Made by a program: the position numbers and the translations under genes. The notes beneath the pieces are model-generated. The model did not search any database and was not told the origin of the DNA. It was given only the letters and a program-made list of their open reading frames with translations. Shown piece by piece: positions 25,255-36,911 of a stretch of 64,000 nucleotides of DNA. The DNA comes from Lamellibrachia columna (Eukaryota > Annelida > Polychaeta > Sabellida > Siboglinidae): assembly GCA_963662155.1 (NCBI GenBank), contig OY759261.1:66121071-66185070 (forward strand), given 5' to 3'. Each line of letters opens with the position of its first letter. Position 1 is the stretch's first letter.

Positions 25255-25990
25255 AGTATATAGGAGTTTTTCAATCCTTAAATTTGGGCAGATTTTGGGT
25301 AAGCTTTTGATTGGTTGAAATTTGAAATGGAGCGTTATGATTGGTCGTGCGCTTATTGCCGCCAGGGGGCTCCACGGTATAATCCCCTATTAGCAGCTTC
25401 ACCACCAGGGGATCTGATTGGTCGAGAGCCGTCAGGTGACATATCACGTCATAGCTCATTTGCATAAATTTGCATAAATTTGCATAAATTTGCATCAATT
25501 ATCATTAATCACACCCTAATGAAAGACCTTTTGTACTTATTCAATTGCCAGTTGGGGTTAGGGTTAGTAACCCTAATTCTATCGTCTGTAATGAACCCTA
25601 ATACGAGCCCTGTACGGTTAGTAACCCTAATGAAAGGTCAAAGATCACCGACCTTTTGTACTGATAAAATTGCCAGTTAGGGTTAGGGTTAGTAACCCTA
25701 ATTCTGTCGTCTTCGGTATACTACTAACGATTATAGCGCGCTTTTCGAGACGTGTCTGGGTACAGAACCGGTTTGAACCGGTTTCATGTAGTTTTTTTCT
25801 TCTTTTCTAGAACGTTCGAACGACGTCATGGAATTTTCCACGCTCACGAAAAGAAACACGATCCCGCATGTTCACCCTGCTACCAGACTGAAACCTAGCG
25901 GTCGAATGTTCGTGCATGCAGCGGGAAAAACGTAGCCTTGCATGTAAGCTATACGACGCATGTCGCATCATTGCATTATATCGAGAACTT
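25255..25990. other. Junction region between direct repeat B and the inverted arm, with TTAGGG-like motifs
   Basis: Contains GGGTTAGGGTTAGTAACCCT at 25557 and again near 25680, with further TAACCCTAAT pieces between. These are telomere-like hexamers arranged as short palindromes. A four-fold TTTGCATAAA repeat precedes them at about 25459-25495. No gene recognised. Confidence 0.6.
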
Positions 25991-25994
25991 TTCG

Positions 25995-26330
25995 ACGTAT
26001 GTATGATAGTCCCCATCTCATAAGTGGTGACTGATGTGATCTGAATACTGTCATAAGTGGTGACTGATTGCAACATAGCATGTAAGTACGATAGTCCCCA
26101 TCTCATAAGTGGTGACTGAATGCAACATAGCATGTAAGTACGATAGTCCCCATCTCATAAGTGGTGACTGATTGCAACATAGCATGTAAGTACGATAGTC
26201 CCCATCTCATAAGTGGTGACTGATTGCAACATAGCATGTAAGTACGATAGTCCCCATCTCATCAATGGTGACTGATTGCAACACAGCATGTAAGTACGAT
26301 AGTCCCCATCTCATAAGGCCATCCCGTCTA
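25995..26330. repeat. 52-bp minisatellite, about 6 copies (right arm)
   Basis: Reverse complement of the array at 3233-3655. One unit is interrupted at 26030-26055 by a segment identical to part of the direct repeats (see findings). Confidence 0.92.
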
Positions 26331-26814
26331 CAAAGTTGCCACGACCTTGTATGTTCACAACACAGACACAATACAAATTGTCGCAAGGAATGCCGGAACA
26401 TAATTCCAATAAGGGAAGCTAGAAAGTCTGAAGCAAGAGATGCACATTATGACCAAAATCAACATCATAGGTATGTGATGTAAGAAGTGAGGGTGCTGGG
26501 AAAATCATCAGCGATAACCACACACTCATTTACCCAGGAGGACATAGACATGAAGAAGGGGTAGGAGTTATATTTGCCAGTGTGATATATCGATGCATTT
26601 ATTGTATTGGGTGTATGGAAAAAATTGGATTGAGTAATGGCGGTGAAAATCTAAGGAAATACTTACATTCAAAATAACAGTTACTCACATTAACGCCATT
26701 ACAGCAAATGATATGCCGACATTAACACGTTATTGTCAATAATCTCATTCATACAACATAACTTCAACTGCGTTTATTAATTTTATTTTCAGTGTAAGTT
26801 TCTTTCCACCATCA

Positions 26815-26818
26815 CACA

Positions 26819-26878
<60 letters not shown>

Positions 26879-26905
26879 CACACGCACGCGCGCGCACGCA
26901 CACAA
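26815..26905. repeat. (CACG)n microsatellite
   Basis: Counterpart of the GCGT tract at 2701-2750, longer here. Confidence 0.95.
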
Positions 26906-27692
26906 ATTAATTGTTCAATGAAGGCACAACACATCAGGGCAATTTCGTTAAACCCGCATTGCCTGTGTGACTGTGTCTTTCGGAAGACACAGCGTGATGA
27001 TATTCCGATGGACATGAAACAATGGTAAAACATATTAATATTCTTGCATTTTTAGTTTGCATTGTCATTCAATTAACCATGATAATAATGTGTGTGTAGT
27101 CTTCTTCTTAATTTCCAGTACGCCTATTATGGTTCTAAGTAATTGTCCTAATATCTTCTTTTGATAAGTGTTTTCTTTAAAGTGTTTTGAACAGTTATTG
27201 GAAATTCACAGTTGATGCATAACAAGGTGGATCTGGCGCCTTTGAGCAGGTTTGTACCCGGATACCCTGGGCGATATAAATTCCTAATTTATTATTAATA
27301 AAGTGAAATAACAAAAGAGATCGAACTGTGTGGTGCCATTGTATGTAACAAAGCAATAGACGGCACTAAGGACGCACTACCACACAGCCACCGCACTCCA
27401 CTTGAAATTACTTCATTTAAAATTCGTTCAAATTAAAACCGGGGAGACTGCTGGTACATATAATGTAGCAGTTGAAATTATACAATCATTGGAAGATATT
27501 GGAGTTAAAAAGAGTAACATGTTTGATCGAAAAGATAAAACAGTATATACTCCAGACGATGTATATTTATATAAATCGATACTCATTGTCGTGACAAAAG
27601 AACAATGATCAACGGATCAAAATCACTATTAAAATAATCTAAGTCCGAATAAGCCATTACACAATGTATCATACATTATTAGCATGCGTATA

Positions 27693-27845
<153 letters not shown>

Positions 27846-27879
27846 ATCTCTCTTGTACACAGCAGAAAAACACAGTCAC

Positions 27880-30665
27880 TACAACAGTTTCACGTCTGGT
27901 GACTAGAGCTACACGAAGGTTGCACAAACAGTTTCACGTCTGGTGACTTGAGCTACACGAAGGTTGCACAAACAGTTTCACGTCTGGTGAATTGAGCTAC
28001 ACGAAGGTTGCACAAACAGTTTCACGTCTGGTGACTAGAGCTACACGAAGGTTGCACAAACAGTTTCACGTCTGGTGACTTGAGCTACACGAAGGTTGCA
28101 CAAACAGTTTCACGTCTGGTGACTTGAGCTACACGAAGGTTGCACAAACAGTTGCACGTCTGGTGACTAGAGCTACACGAAAGTTGCACAAACAGTTTCA
28201 CGTCTGGTGACTTGAGCTACACGAAGGTTGCACAAACAGTTTCACGTCTGGTGACTTGAGCTACACGAAGGTTGCACAAACAGTTGCACGTCTGGTGACT
28301 AGAGCTACACGAAGGTTGCACAAACAGTTGCACGTCTGGTGACTAGAGCTACACGAAGGTTGCACAAACAGTTTCACGTCTGGTAACTAGAGCTACACGA
28401 AGGTTGCACAAACAGTTTCACGTCTGGTGAGTTGAGCTACACGAAGGTTGCACAAACAGTTTCACGTCTGGTGACTTCAGCTACATGAAGGTTGCACAAA
28501 CAGTTTCACGTCTGGTGACTTGAGCTACACGAAGGTTGCACAAACAGTTGCACGTCTGGTGACTAGAGCTACACAAAGGTTGCACAAACAGTTGCACGTC
28601 TGGAGACTAGAGCAACACGAAGGTTGCACAAAAAGTTTCACGTCTGGTGACTAGAGCTACACGAAGGTTGCACAAACAGTTTCACGTCTGGTGAGTTGAG
28701 CTACACGAAGGTTGCACAAACAGTTTCACGTCTGGTGACTTGAGCTACACGAAGGTTGCACAAACAGTTTCACGTCTGGTGACTTGAGCTACACGAAGGT
28801 TGCACAAACAGTTGCACGTCTGGTGACTAGAGCTACACGAAGGTTGCACAAACAGTTTCACGTCTGGTGACTAGAGCTACACGAAGGTTGCACAAACAGT
28901 TGCACATCTGGTGACTTGAGCTACACGAAGGTTGCACAAACAGTTTCACGTCTGGTGACTAGAGCTACACGAAGGTTGCACAAACAGTTTCACGTCTGGT
29001 GACTTGAGCTACACGAAGGTTGCACAAACAGTTTCACGTCAGGTGACTTGAGCTACACGAAGGTTGCACAAACAGTTTCACGTCTGGTGACTAGAGCTAC
29101 ACGAAGGTTGCATAAACAGTTTCACGTGTGGTGACTAGAGCTACACGAAGGTTGCATAAACAGTTTCACGTCTGGTGACTAGAGCTACACGAAGGTTGCA
29201 CAAACAGTTTCACGTCTGGTGACTAGAGCTACACGAAGGTTGCATAAACAGTTTCACGTCTGGTGATTAGAGCTACACGAAGGTTGCACAAACAGTTTCA
29301 CGTCTGGTGACTAGAGCTACACGAAGGTTGCATAAACAGTTTCACGTCTGGTGACTAGAGCTACACGAAGGTTGCACAAACAGTTTCACGTCTGGTGACT
29401 AGAGCTACACGAAGGTTGCACAAACAGTTGCACGTCTGGTGACTTGAGCTACACGAAGGTTGCACAAACAGTTTCAAGTCTGGTGACTTGAGCTACACGA
29501 AGGTTGCATAAACAGTTTCACGTGTGGTGACTAGAGCTACACGAAGGTTGCATAAACAGTTTCACGTCTGGTGACTAGAGCTACACGAAGGTTGCACAAA
29601 CAGTTTCACGTCTGGTGAGTTGAGCTACACGAAGGTTGCACAAACAGTTTCACGTCTGGTGACTTGAGCTACACGAAGGTTGCACAAACAGTTTCACGTC
29701 TGGTGACTTGAGCTACACGAAGGTTGCACAAACAGTTGCACGTCTGGTGACTAGAGGTACACGAAGGTTGCACAAACAGTTTCACGTCTGGTGACTACAG
29801 CTACACGAAGGTTGCACAAACAGTTGCACATCTGGTGACTTGAGCTACACGAAGGTTGCACAAACAGTTTCAAGTCTGGTGACCAGAGCTACACGAAGGT
29901 TGCACAAACAGTTGCACGTCTGGTGACTAGAGCTACACGAAGGTTGCACAAACAGTTTCACGTCTGGTGACTTGAGCTACACGAAGGTTGCACAAACAGT
30001 TTCACGTCTGGTGACTTGAGCTACACGAAGGTTGCACAAACAGTTGCACGTCTGGTGACTAGAGCTACACGAAGGTTGCACAAACAGTTGCACGTCTGGT
30101 GACTAGAGCTACACGAAGGTTGCACAAACAGTTTCACGTCTGGTAACTAGAGCTACACGAAGGTTGCACAAACAGTTTCACGTCTGGTGAGTTGAGCTAC
30201 ACGAAGGTTGCACAAACAGTTGCACGTCTGGTGACTAGAGCTACACGAAGGTTGCACAAACAGTTGCACGTCTGGTGACTAGAGCTACACGAAGGTTGCA
30301 CAAACAGTTGCACGTCTGGTGACTAGAGCTACACGAAGGTTGCACAAACAGTTTCACGTCTGGTAACTAGAGCTACACGAAGGTTGCACAAACAGTTTCA
30401 CGTCTGGTGGGTTGAGCTACACGAAGGTTGCACAAACAGTTTCACGTCTGGTGACTTCAGCTACACGAAGGTTGCACAAACAGTTGCACGTCTGGTGACT
30501 AGAGCTACACGAAGGTTGCACAAACAGTTGCACGTCTGGTGACTAGAGCTACACGAAGGTTGCACAAACAGTTTCACGTCTGGTGACTAGAGCTACACGA
30601 AGGTTGCACAAACAGTTTCACGTCTGGTGACTAGAGCTACACGAAGGTTGCACAAACAGTTTACT
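27880..30665. repeat. 44-bp minisatellite, about 63 copies (right arm)
   Basis: Unit GAGCTACACGAAGGTTGCAC plus AAACAGTT(T/G)CACGTCTGGTGACT(A/T), with a mosaic of variant units. Higher-order blocks of several units recur, for example runs around 28100-28400 and 29900-30200. Confidence 0.95.
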
Positions 30666-30985
30666 CTGAGTAAAAGTGAGAATTGTTCAAGAAGCTAATC
30701 AATAGTCATTTGACGAGGATGCAGTAAATAGGGATAGTATTTATGTGCCTTTTCAGATGAAAGAGGCCCTAAATTATGAGTCCAAATAAACATTCAAGAT
30801 CGTACGTGCGTAGCTGGCACTGCCGAGTCAGCCACTGACAATACCACCGAAGTAGTGCGTGGGTTAAAAGAATCGATGCAGCGGTGAATATGTTAACAAT
30901 GCTTTCAGAAAGAACCATTGCAGTTGAAGTAGATGTGTGTATGTGCGTGCGCGCATTGGTGTGTACGTTTGTACGCGTGTGCGTG

Positions 30986-30989
<4 letters not shown>

Positions 30990-31073
<84 letters not shown>

Positions 31074-31165
31074 TTATATATATATTATATATATATTATA
31101 TATATATATTTATTTATATTATATATATATATGTAATATTATATATCTGCGTATATATATTTACG
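30990..31165. repeat. (TA)n microsatellite (right arm)
   Basis: Counterpart of 1010-1125. Confidence 0.93.
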
Positions 31166-32260
31166 TTTATTTATTTATTTATCTGAACATTTTCTAAAGT
31201 TTACGTTCTCGTGAATACTGGAGTAATGGTGAAATTGACTATTAGGATCCACTTCTACTATTGTCTCCCACTACTACCTGCGCATGTTACTGTTCATAGA
31301 ATGTTATATACACTACTGGGTGTGAGGCTGTCTCTCCCCCTGCTAATTCCCTTTATTTCACACTGGAAGACCCGAATTTAAATGAGCAAAACTAATATCA
31401 TAGCACACAGAAGAGAAGAGCATTTGAGAACTGGATTGCCTTCTGGGTAATATGAGCCATGTGCAATCCAGGTAATATGATTTTGTGCGTGCGTGTGCGT
31501 GCGTGCGTGTGTACGCGTTCCCTAATGTATATAAGAAAATAGCCGGTTTTTATTTAGGACCAGGCCCATTCACACTAGACCTAGGCCCAGCCCGGCCCGA
31601 TTAACTGTTAAATTTAACAGTCAGTCCCGGTCCAGGCCCATAAAGTGTAGTCCCAGGCCAGGGACGGGCGATAGTGCCTTTGCGGGTACGTGGCGCCATG
31701 GCATTTCCCTGTCAACGTCGCTATCTACTACATACATTGTCGTTTGCGTGGGCGGTTCACCCATGGCCACGTCGTCTACGAGCTTTTTACCTGTCATAGT
31801 CTGTCTAAATGGGGCCGCTATTTTTTCTTGATGTTGAAAGTGAGCCGCTGTCTATACAAACTGGACTGAGAACCACTTAATTATTTTTGGAGTGACGCAC
31901 TAGACTGTGACAATGCCTCATGATGTGCTGAAAACGCGCTGTGAATAGAAGTGTCTGGCATTGAAGGCCCCGTTTGCCGACTACAGACTTGAAACTGGCG
32001 AGAGGAATTCACATGAACTCTACATGTTTTTCAAAAGAAATTTATGACACCGAAAATGGCTAAAATGGGTTATTTTTGTTTAGTCAAATCCGACGCTAAT
32101 GGCGTTAAATGCCTTCGACAGCGCGAGCGCGGTCCGTAAGAAACCAAATGTCTGAAGTTTATTAGTCACTGTTCTCCCAAAGTGCCGCCCAAAAAAATGC
32201 TGCTGGACACGCCAGTGACTACGTATGCAAGAAATGCAACATGGTCACCTAGGCCCCTAC

Positions 32261-32513
32261 CTGTTCCCCGCGGCAGTGGTACGCCCGAGATACTATCGAG
32301 CACGGAGCTCTTGCCGCTGCTCTGGATGCCCGTGACGACGACCTGCGGCAGGGGAATCTCCTTCTCGAGGCCGAACGTCCTCAGCTGATCAACGAGACCA
32401 ATGTAGTGGCCGTAGTGGGCGTTGTAGTGTTCCACGAGCGTCTGCCCTTCGGCTACTGTCGACGTCATTGGATATTCTGTATCAGTGTACCTCTCCGACT
32501 CGGAATCTGGCAT
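32261..32513 (-). CDS. Mx-like exon 1 copy with P-loop, in the right inverted arm
   Basis: Start ATG at 32513 (M-P-D-S-E-S-E-R); an in-frame TGA lies about 40 bp upstream and no ATG lies between. The 84 codons encode an N-terminal arm, FGLEKEIPLPQVVVTGIQSS and GKSSVLDSISGVPLPRGT, i.e. the G1/P-loop (GIQSSGKSS) and the first half of the dynamin signature. The exon ends phase 1 before GTAGGG, exactly the phase needed by exon 2 at 3659 (joined motif LPRGTGTVTR). On its own strand the homology to intron 1 ends in a minisatellite near 26.0 kb and no exon 2 follows, so here it is an orphan first exon: a truncated copy, or the 5' end of the inverted allele. Confidence 0.87.
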
Positions 32514-32519
32514 CAATGA

Positions 32520-34090
32520 ACGGCTACGCTTGACACTTAGCTGTATTGGTCAACAGATCCAGCAACAGTCTAATGATCTTGTAGAATCAAGTCTGCCAAG
32601 CGCCTCGTCTGCGAAATTCCTCGGAAGTCTAACTATGCAGTGCTCAAAACGAGGTTTCGTGTCGCTACAAAGAGTTTCAAGGACAGAAGTAGCTGTTTTT
32701 TTATGGGCGGTTGTCATTAAAATACAAACATTTACAGATGGCTGACTTTGACGGATGTGGTTCCGCGCATTTGGCCCGAAGTGCGGCGAAAGATTTCACT
32801 GTGACATAGGGACTGGTAATGCAAATGTCAACATTTAGTGATAGGACCGAGGCGGAATTGCAAAACACCCCAGTGGCATCAGCCGGGGTAAATATGGTTA
32901 AGAGGGTGTGGCATGAAGTTGGCCCTACAAATGGGCGGAATGTGGAATGTTGGTCTCAACAATATATTAACTTAGTGGTGTGGGATTGGTGGGAAATTGG
33001 AGGTGGAATCTAAAAATTGGTGGGAGCTGGGAGGTTGGTCCCCAAAACAGAGATGGGAGGTTGAGATCCCTGCCATACCCCCTCATAACTTATTGTCTCA
33101 CTCCAGTGAATTATCTCACTCAAGTGTCCCGCTGGACCGGATTGAGATTGACATGTGAGTAGTTCATACACTGGCGTGTGCAGTGCCTATACTTGTATGA
33201 GCCAGACGAACAAACGTCTGCTCTACATTCATTCGCCACGACACATCCATCCTATCGAGACACAATCAGTGCGCTGGTATTTATTGTGACCATTTCTACC
33301 ATACTTGAAGGAAATCCGAGCAGGGATTTTTTAGGAGCGGCTGTTGAATTAAGAATAACAGAGTCCGGCTGTACGTGTAAAAAGATGTGAAGAATTATTA
33401 ATATAGCAAAAGGCAATGCGTAGGATCCGGGTTTCTTGTAAAACAGACAAAGGCGTTACGTGTCAGTTACACGCAACGACGAATAAAGACATAGCTATCC
33501 GTGGAGGGTTCTTCGGCGTGAGAAATGTTCTGAAGGTCCAGTGGCCGCAGTCCTCCAGCCTACTGACCTCACTGAACGTCAAGAGCTATTTAACACATGC
33601 TTACACTGCTTTCCATTGGTCGATGCTCAACTGTTGACCAATCACTGACCGCGTGTCACACGTTATTCAGTAAAAGGCTGGTATTACCGGTCTTCGCATG
33701 TGACACACACGAATAGATTGTGCATTTCATTTTCACAAAACAGGATTTTTTTCATAATTTTCTAAAGACAATGAAAATATGCGTGAGATGTCAGAGCTTT
33801 GCTGAGGGACGGTAACATTAAATGCGAAACTGTGAATCTCACGGCTTATGCGAGAGCGTTGAGAGGTATGTAAACCAGATATGTATCAACGAATAGTTGA
33901 GCAGTGATCAAGTAAAGTTGAATCGTGTCGTTTTGTCCTCATGCGACGTATTTGACAGAACTAACTGGCCCACGTCATTGACCCTTCTGTCGTGACGTGT
34001 TGAGAGCTGGAGTCCACAGCAGGTAACATATTTACCCCATGTGTGGGATAATTTACTTCCCCTGGCATAGTCAACAGTTACAAAAGACCA
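32520..34090. other. Upstream of the exon 1 copy; no other gene recognised
   Basis: The first few hundred bases should hold the 5' UTR and promoter of the minus-strand exon 1 copy. I cannot point to a convincing TATA box or initiator. The rest is unique sequence without recognisable coding. Confidence 0.5.
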
Positions 34091-34098
34091 ACAGCTTT

Positions 34099-34196
34099 AA
34101 CTGTGTCTTCCGAAAGACACAGTCACACAGGCAATGCGGGTTTAATGAAATTGCCAACATGTGTTGTGCCTTCATTGAACAATTAATTTGTGTATG

Positions 34197-34203
<7 letters not shown>
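34099..34203 (+). repeat. Third copy of an inverted-arm segment
   Basis: Matches 2612-2705 in direct orientation (CCGAAAGACACAGTCACACA then GGCAATGCGGGTTTA) and, like it, runs into a GCGT tract. The arm sequence therefore contains an older dispersed repeat. Confidence 0.85.
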
Positions 34204-34241
<38 letters not shown>

Positions 34242-34270
34242 GCGCGTGTGTGTGTTTGTTTGTGTGTGGG

Positions 34271-34336
<66 letters not shown>

Positions 34337-34412
34337 AAGGGGGGAGAGAGAGAGAGAGAGAGCTTGAGTGCGTGCGCACGGAGTGCGTGCGTGCGCGTGC
34401 GTGCGTGCGTAT
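34196..34412. repeat. Compound microsatellite (GCGT)n(TA)n(GA)n(GCGT)n
   Basis: Four simple-repeat types in succession. Confidence 0.93.
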
Positions 34413-34419
34413 TATTACG

Positions 34420-34865
34420 TACAATTGTTCGCAACAACATGCGAACAAATACGTACAATTGTTCGCAACGTCGTGCGTTTTTCTACGATTATTCGAAGTT
34501 ACGTAATCCGTTGGTAGACGCTACTGTGACTACCAGTATTAAGTCGCCATTTCGAGAGTTAGATTTCAAGAAACCATCAAGATATTGACTGCACCAAGCA
34601 CCAAGGTATATATGGATATTTATGTTGCAAATGTTGTCACCATGACAGTCACTTACAAACTTCCAGGATATCAAGGGTATTTCTGCTAGTAGGTATAACC
34701 ACCGCGGGAAAACTCGCGGTGCTTTGTGTGGTTTAAGCAATTTCCGTAACTGCCGCCAACGCAGTTTATTCGCGATGATTCATCGTCTAGCGACTTGCAG
34801 CATTGCTTGCTGTGCAACTACAGTAGACTGGCGTAACAAAGGCTGCCCACACACAATGGCTCAGC
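34420..34865. other. No gene recognised
   Basis: Two nearby copies of ACGTACAATTGTTCGCAAC at about 34417 and 34451. Otherwise featureless. Confidence 0.5.
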
Positions 34866-34867
34866 CA

Positions 34868-35050
34868 TCGAATTACATCATTAATCACCCCCCTATAAAA
34901 AAGAACGATAAGCCAGCTCACTGCAGTGAAGCGGTCGTGGACCACTGTCCGGCATTTCATTGCACGGCCGAAACAGTTGCATCCACTGCATCACAAATAG
35001 GGTAGTACTGTTTATAGTGTGAACATAGCATGTTACAAATATTTGTCTAA
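34868..35050 (+). repeat. Dispersed repeat E, copy 1
   Basis: Matches 42268-42450 in the same orientation (ACATCATTAATCACCCCCCT, CAGCTCACTGCAGTGAAGCG, AACATAGCATGTTACAAA). A third short piece is at 54364-54390. Both full copies end in a simple repeat followed by TTATTTCCTCCTCACCATCA. Family not recognised. Confidence 0.85.
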
Positions 35051-35054
35051 CATA

Positions 35055-35190
35055 TGTGAGTGAGTGAGTGAGTGTGTGAGTGAGTGAGTGAGTGAGTGAG
35101 TGAGTGAGTGAGTGAGTGAGTGAGTGAGTGAGTGAGTGAGTGAGTGAGTGAGTGAGTGAGTGAGTGAGTGAGTGAGGGAGTGAGTTTTTA
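35055..35190. repeat. (GAGT)n microsatellite, about 33 copies
   Basis: Nearly pure tetranucleotide tract inside dispersed repeat E. The copy at 42452 has only GTAAGTAAGTAAA at the same point. Confidence 0.97.
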
Positions 35191-35533
35191 TTTTATTTAT
35201 TTATTTCCTCCTCACCATCATCATGTACAATAAAAGGCAAACAAAAGCAATGAAGATGAGGTGGCTACCAGAGAAGTATAAACTTATCGGGCTAGTAGCC
35301 AGTGACGATGACACCAGGAACCAATTAACTTGAAGATTTGTCATTGGCATTTGCTCTTAATGGGGCATGGCCACCAGACTGATAAATAATTTGGGTGAGG
35401 ATGTTCCCAGCAGTTGTGCTATAAGTGTGGGCAGTTGGGTTGTTCATACTGGAGTGAGCATCGTGCATTAGTGTTAAACTCTTCAAGACAAACATTTTGT
35501 AGACTTGCTGGAGAAAGTTGTGGGACAACGAAT

Positions 35534-35606
35534 ATGGTTATTTCCTGTGTGGCTTACAGCTGTACGAATCGACAGAAGGCAGGATCTAACATCTCGTTAT
35601 TTTCAG
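35534..35606 (+). CDS. Orphan THAP-domain first exon
   Basis: ATG followed by VISCVAYSCTNRQKAGSNIS then LFS, ending phase 1 at a GTAATT donor. This is the N-terminus of a THAP zinc finger (family pattern CxAxxCxNRxxKGxxISxFxFP), with both first zinc-binding Cys present. THAP proteins are DNA-binding factors or P-element-type transposase relatives. I could not find the second exon (AVPF-like motif, remaining Cys/His) in the next 1.3 kb, which then gives way to a minisatellite. It is either a gene with a distant exon 2 or a fragment. Confidence 0.6.
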
Positions 35607-35609
35607 GTA

Positions 35610-36625
35610 ATTTATGTCGCAAATATTTGTGCTGTGTTAGTGTATATGTGAATGAATGTAACAGTTTCGAAAATGTTCTGAAATATCAATATATTACAGA
35701 TACGTTTGTTTTTCTTGGGGGAACGTACACTAAGTGTTTCCCAGTAGTCACATTGATTGGGTGCAACATGAAATGTTATAGGGGTAGGATTCAGTTTTAT
35801 AAATAATGTGTGCGTGCGTGTATGCATATTTATAACTCTTTTTTTAAACTCTACTAGATGTCAGCTCATTAATAAAAAAAATTGTCTTTATTAAGTCATC
35901 TGCATTTAATGAGGCTCTCCCCATTTTGGTCGTCGTTTGCCTTTTCTTCGTTGTATGAACCACTATCATGTAACATTCTATGCATTTGTTTGACAAACCA
36001 TGTGAAAGGTTGCCTACTAAAACAATTGACAGCTTAAACGAGAGAGCACATTTCTTTACATGAGGCGTGTCCTTGGGCAAGTTGGCCAGATAACATTCGA
36101 GAAAGATCTTGATCTGCTGGTGGAAATGGCTGTGATGGAGCAGCTGGGGAATGTGTTGGAAGATGGGAAAAGAATATTTTTGGGACCTTAGAGAAGAATG
36201 TCCAGCAGGGCTTAATTAGATTTTGACCACTTGCAGTCATTAGCTAATACATGTATAGAGCACTTCAGAAAGTTCAGTTTCGATCATGTTTAGTGGTGCT
36301 ACTGTTATAGTTAATATGTTCTGATATTTAATATACAAGGTGCATGGATAGATTGTGCACGTAATAAGGTATTAGGTATATATAGCTATGTAGTAATAAT
36401 ATCTTATTAGAACTGTATATCTATAAATATATATATACAGTATAAACACTGTGCCTCCACTGGGTTTTTGCCGTGCAGCAGCATGAATGTCACTGGTCCA
36501 TGCCGGCATCACTTTATCATGTGTCAACTGATAAGAGCTCAGCGGTCTTGTTTTACTAATGGGTGTTCTATTTATGTCTATGGGCTCAGCCTAAACAAGT
36601 GGCTAATAAATGACTGGATTCGTTC
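35610..36625. other. No gene recognised
   Basis: Searched for a THAP continuation without success. AT-rich sequence with short open frames. Confidence 0.5.
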
Positions 36626-36629
36626 TATT

Positions 36630-36850
36630 GAGGCGCCGTAGTGCGGTGGTTATCACGTCCGCTTTAAATGCCATAGTTCTGGGTGAAAGACCCGGACCTG
36701 AAAATGGCTGACAAGTTTAATGAGGCCTTGTAACATCATCAACTTGTAGTAACCACAACATATACAGACTAGTCAGTTAATAGAACGTTACCGATTGCTA
36801 TAAATAACTAGAATTTAGAAAACTACTGAGATTGCCCTGATCACAGATAA
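36630..36850 (+). mobile_element. tRNA-derived SINE-like element
   Basis: The head GCCGTAGTGCGGTGGTTATC followed by ACGTCCGCTTTAAATGCCAT resembles the 5' half of a tRNA-Val-type gene (A-box GTAGTGCGGTGGTTA). A degenerate T-arm region follows. The body with AGTCAGTTAATAGAACGT is repeated without the head at 5795-5885. The anticodon stem and T-loop are disrupted, so it is not a working tRNA. Confidence 0.6.
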
Positions 36851-36911
36851 TGAAAACCGACACTACTAACCTCTTACCATTAACCAATAGCCACTGAACT
36901 ACTATTTAGTT

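Noticed and set aside
36630..36705. tRNA-Val-like gene
   Set aside because: The anticodon stem does not pair and the T-arm lacks a normal loop, so it is a SINE head or pseudogene, not a tRNA gene.
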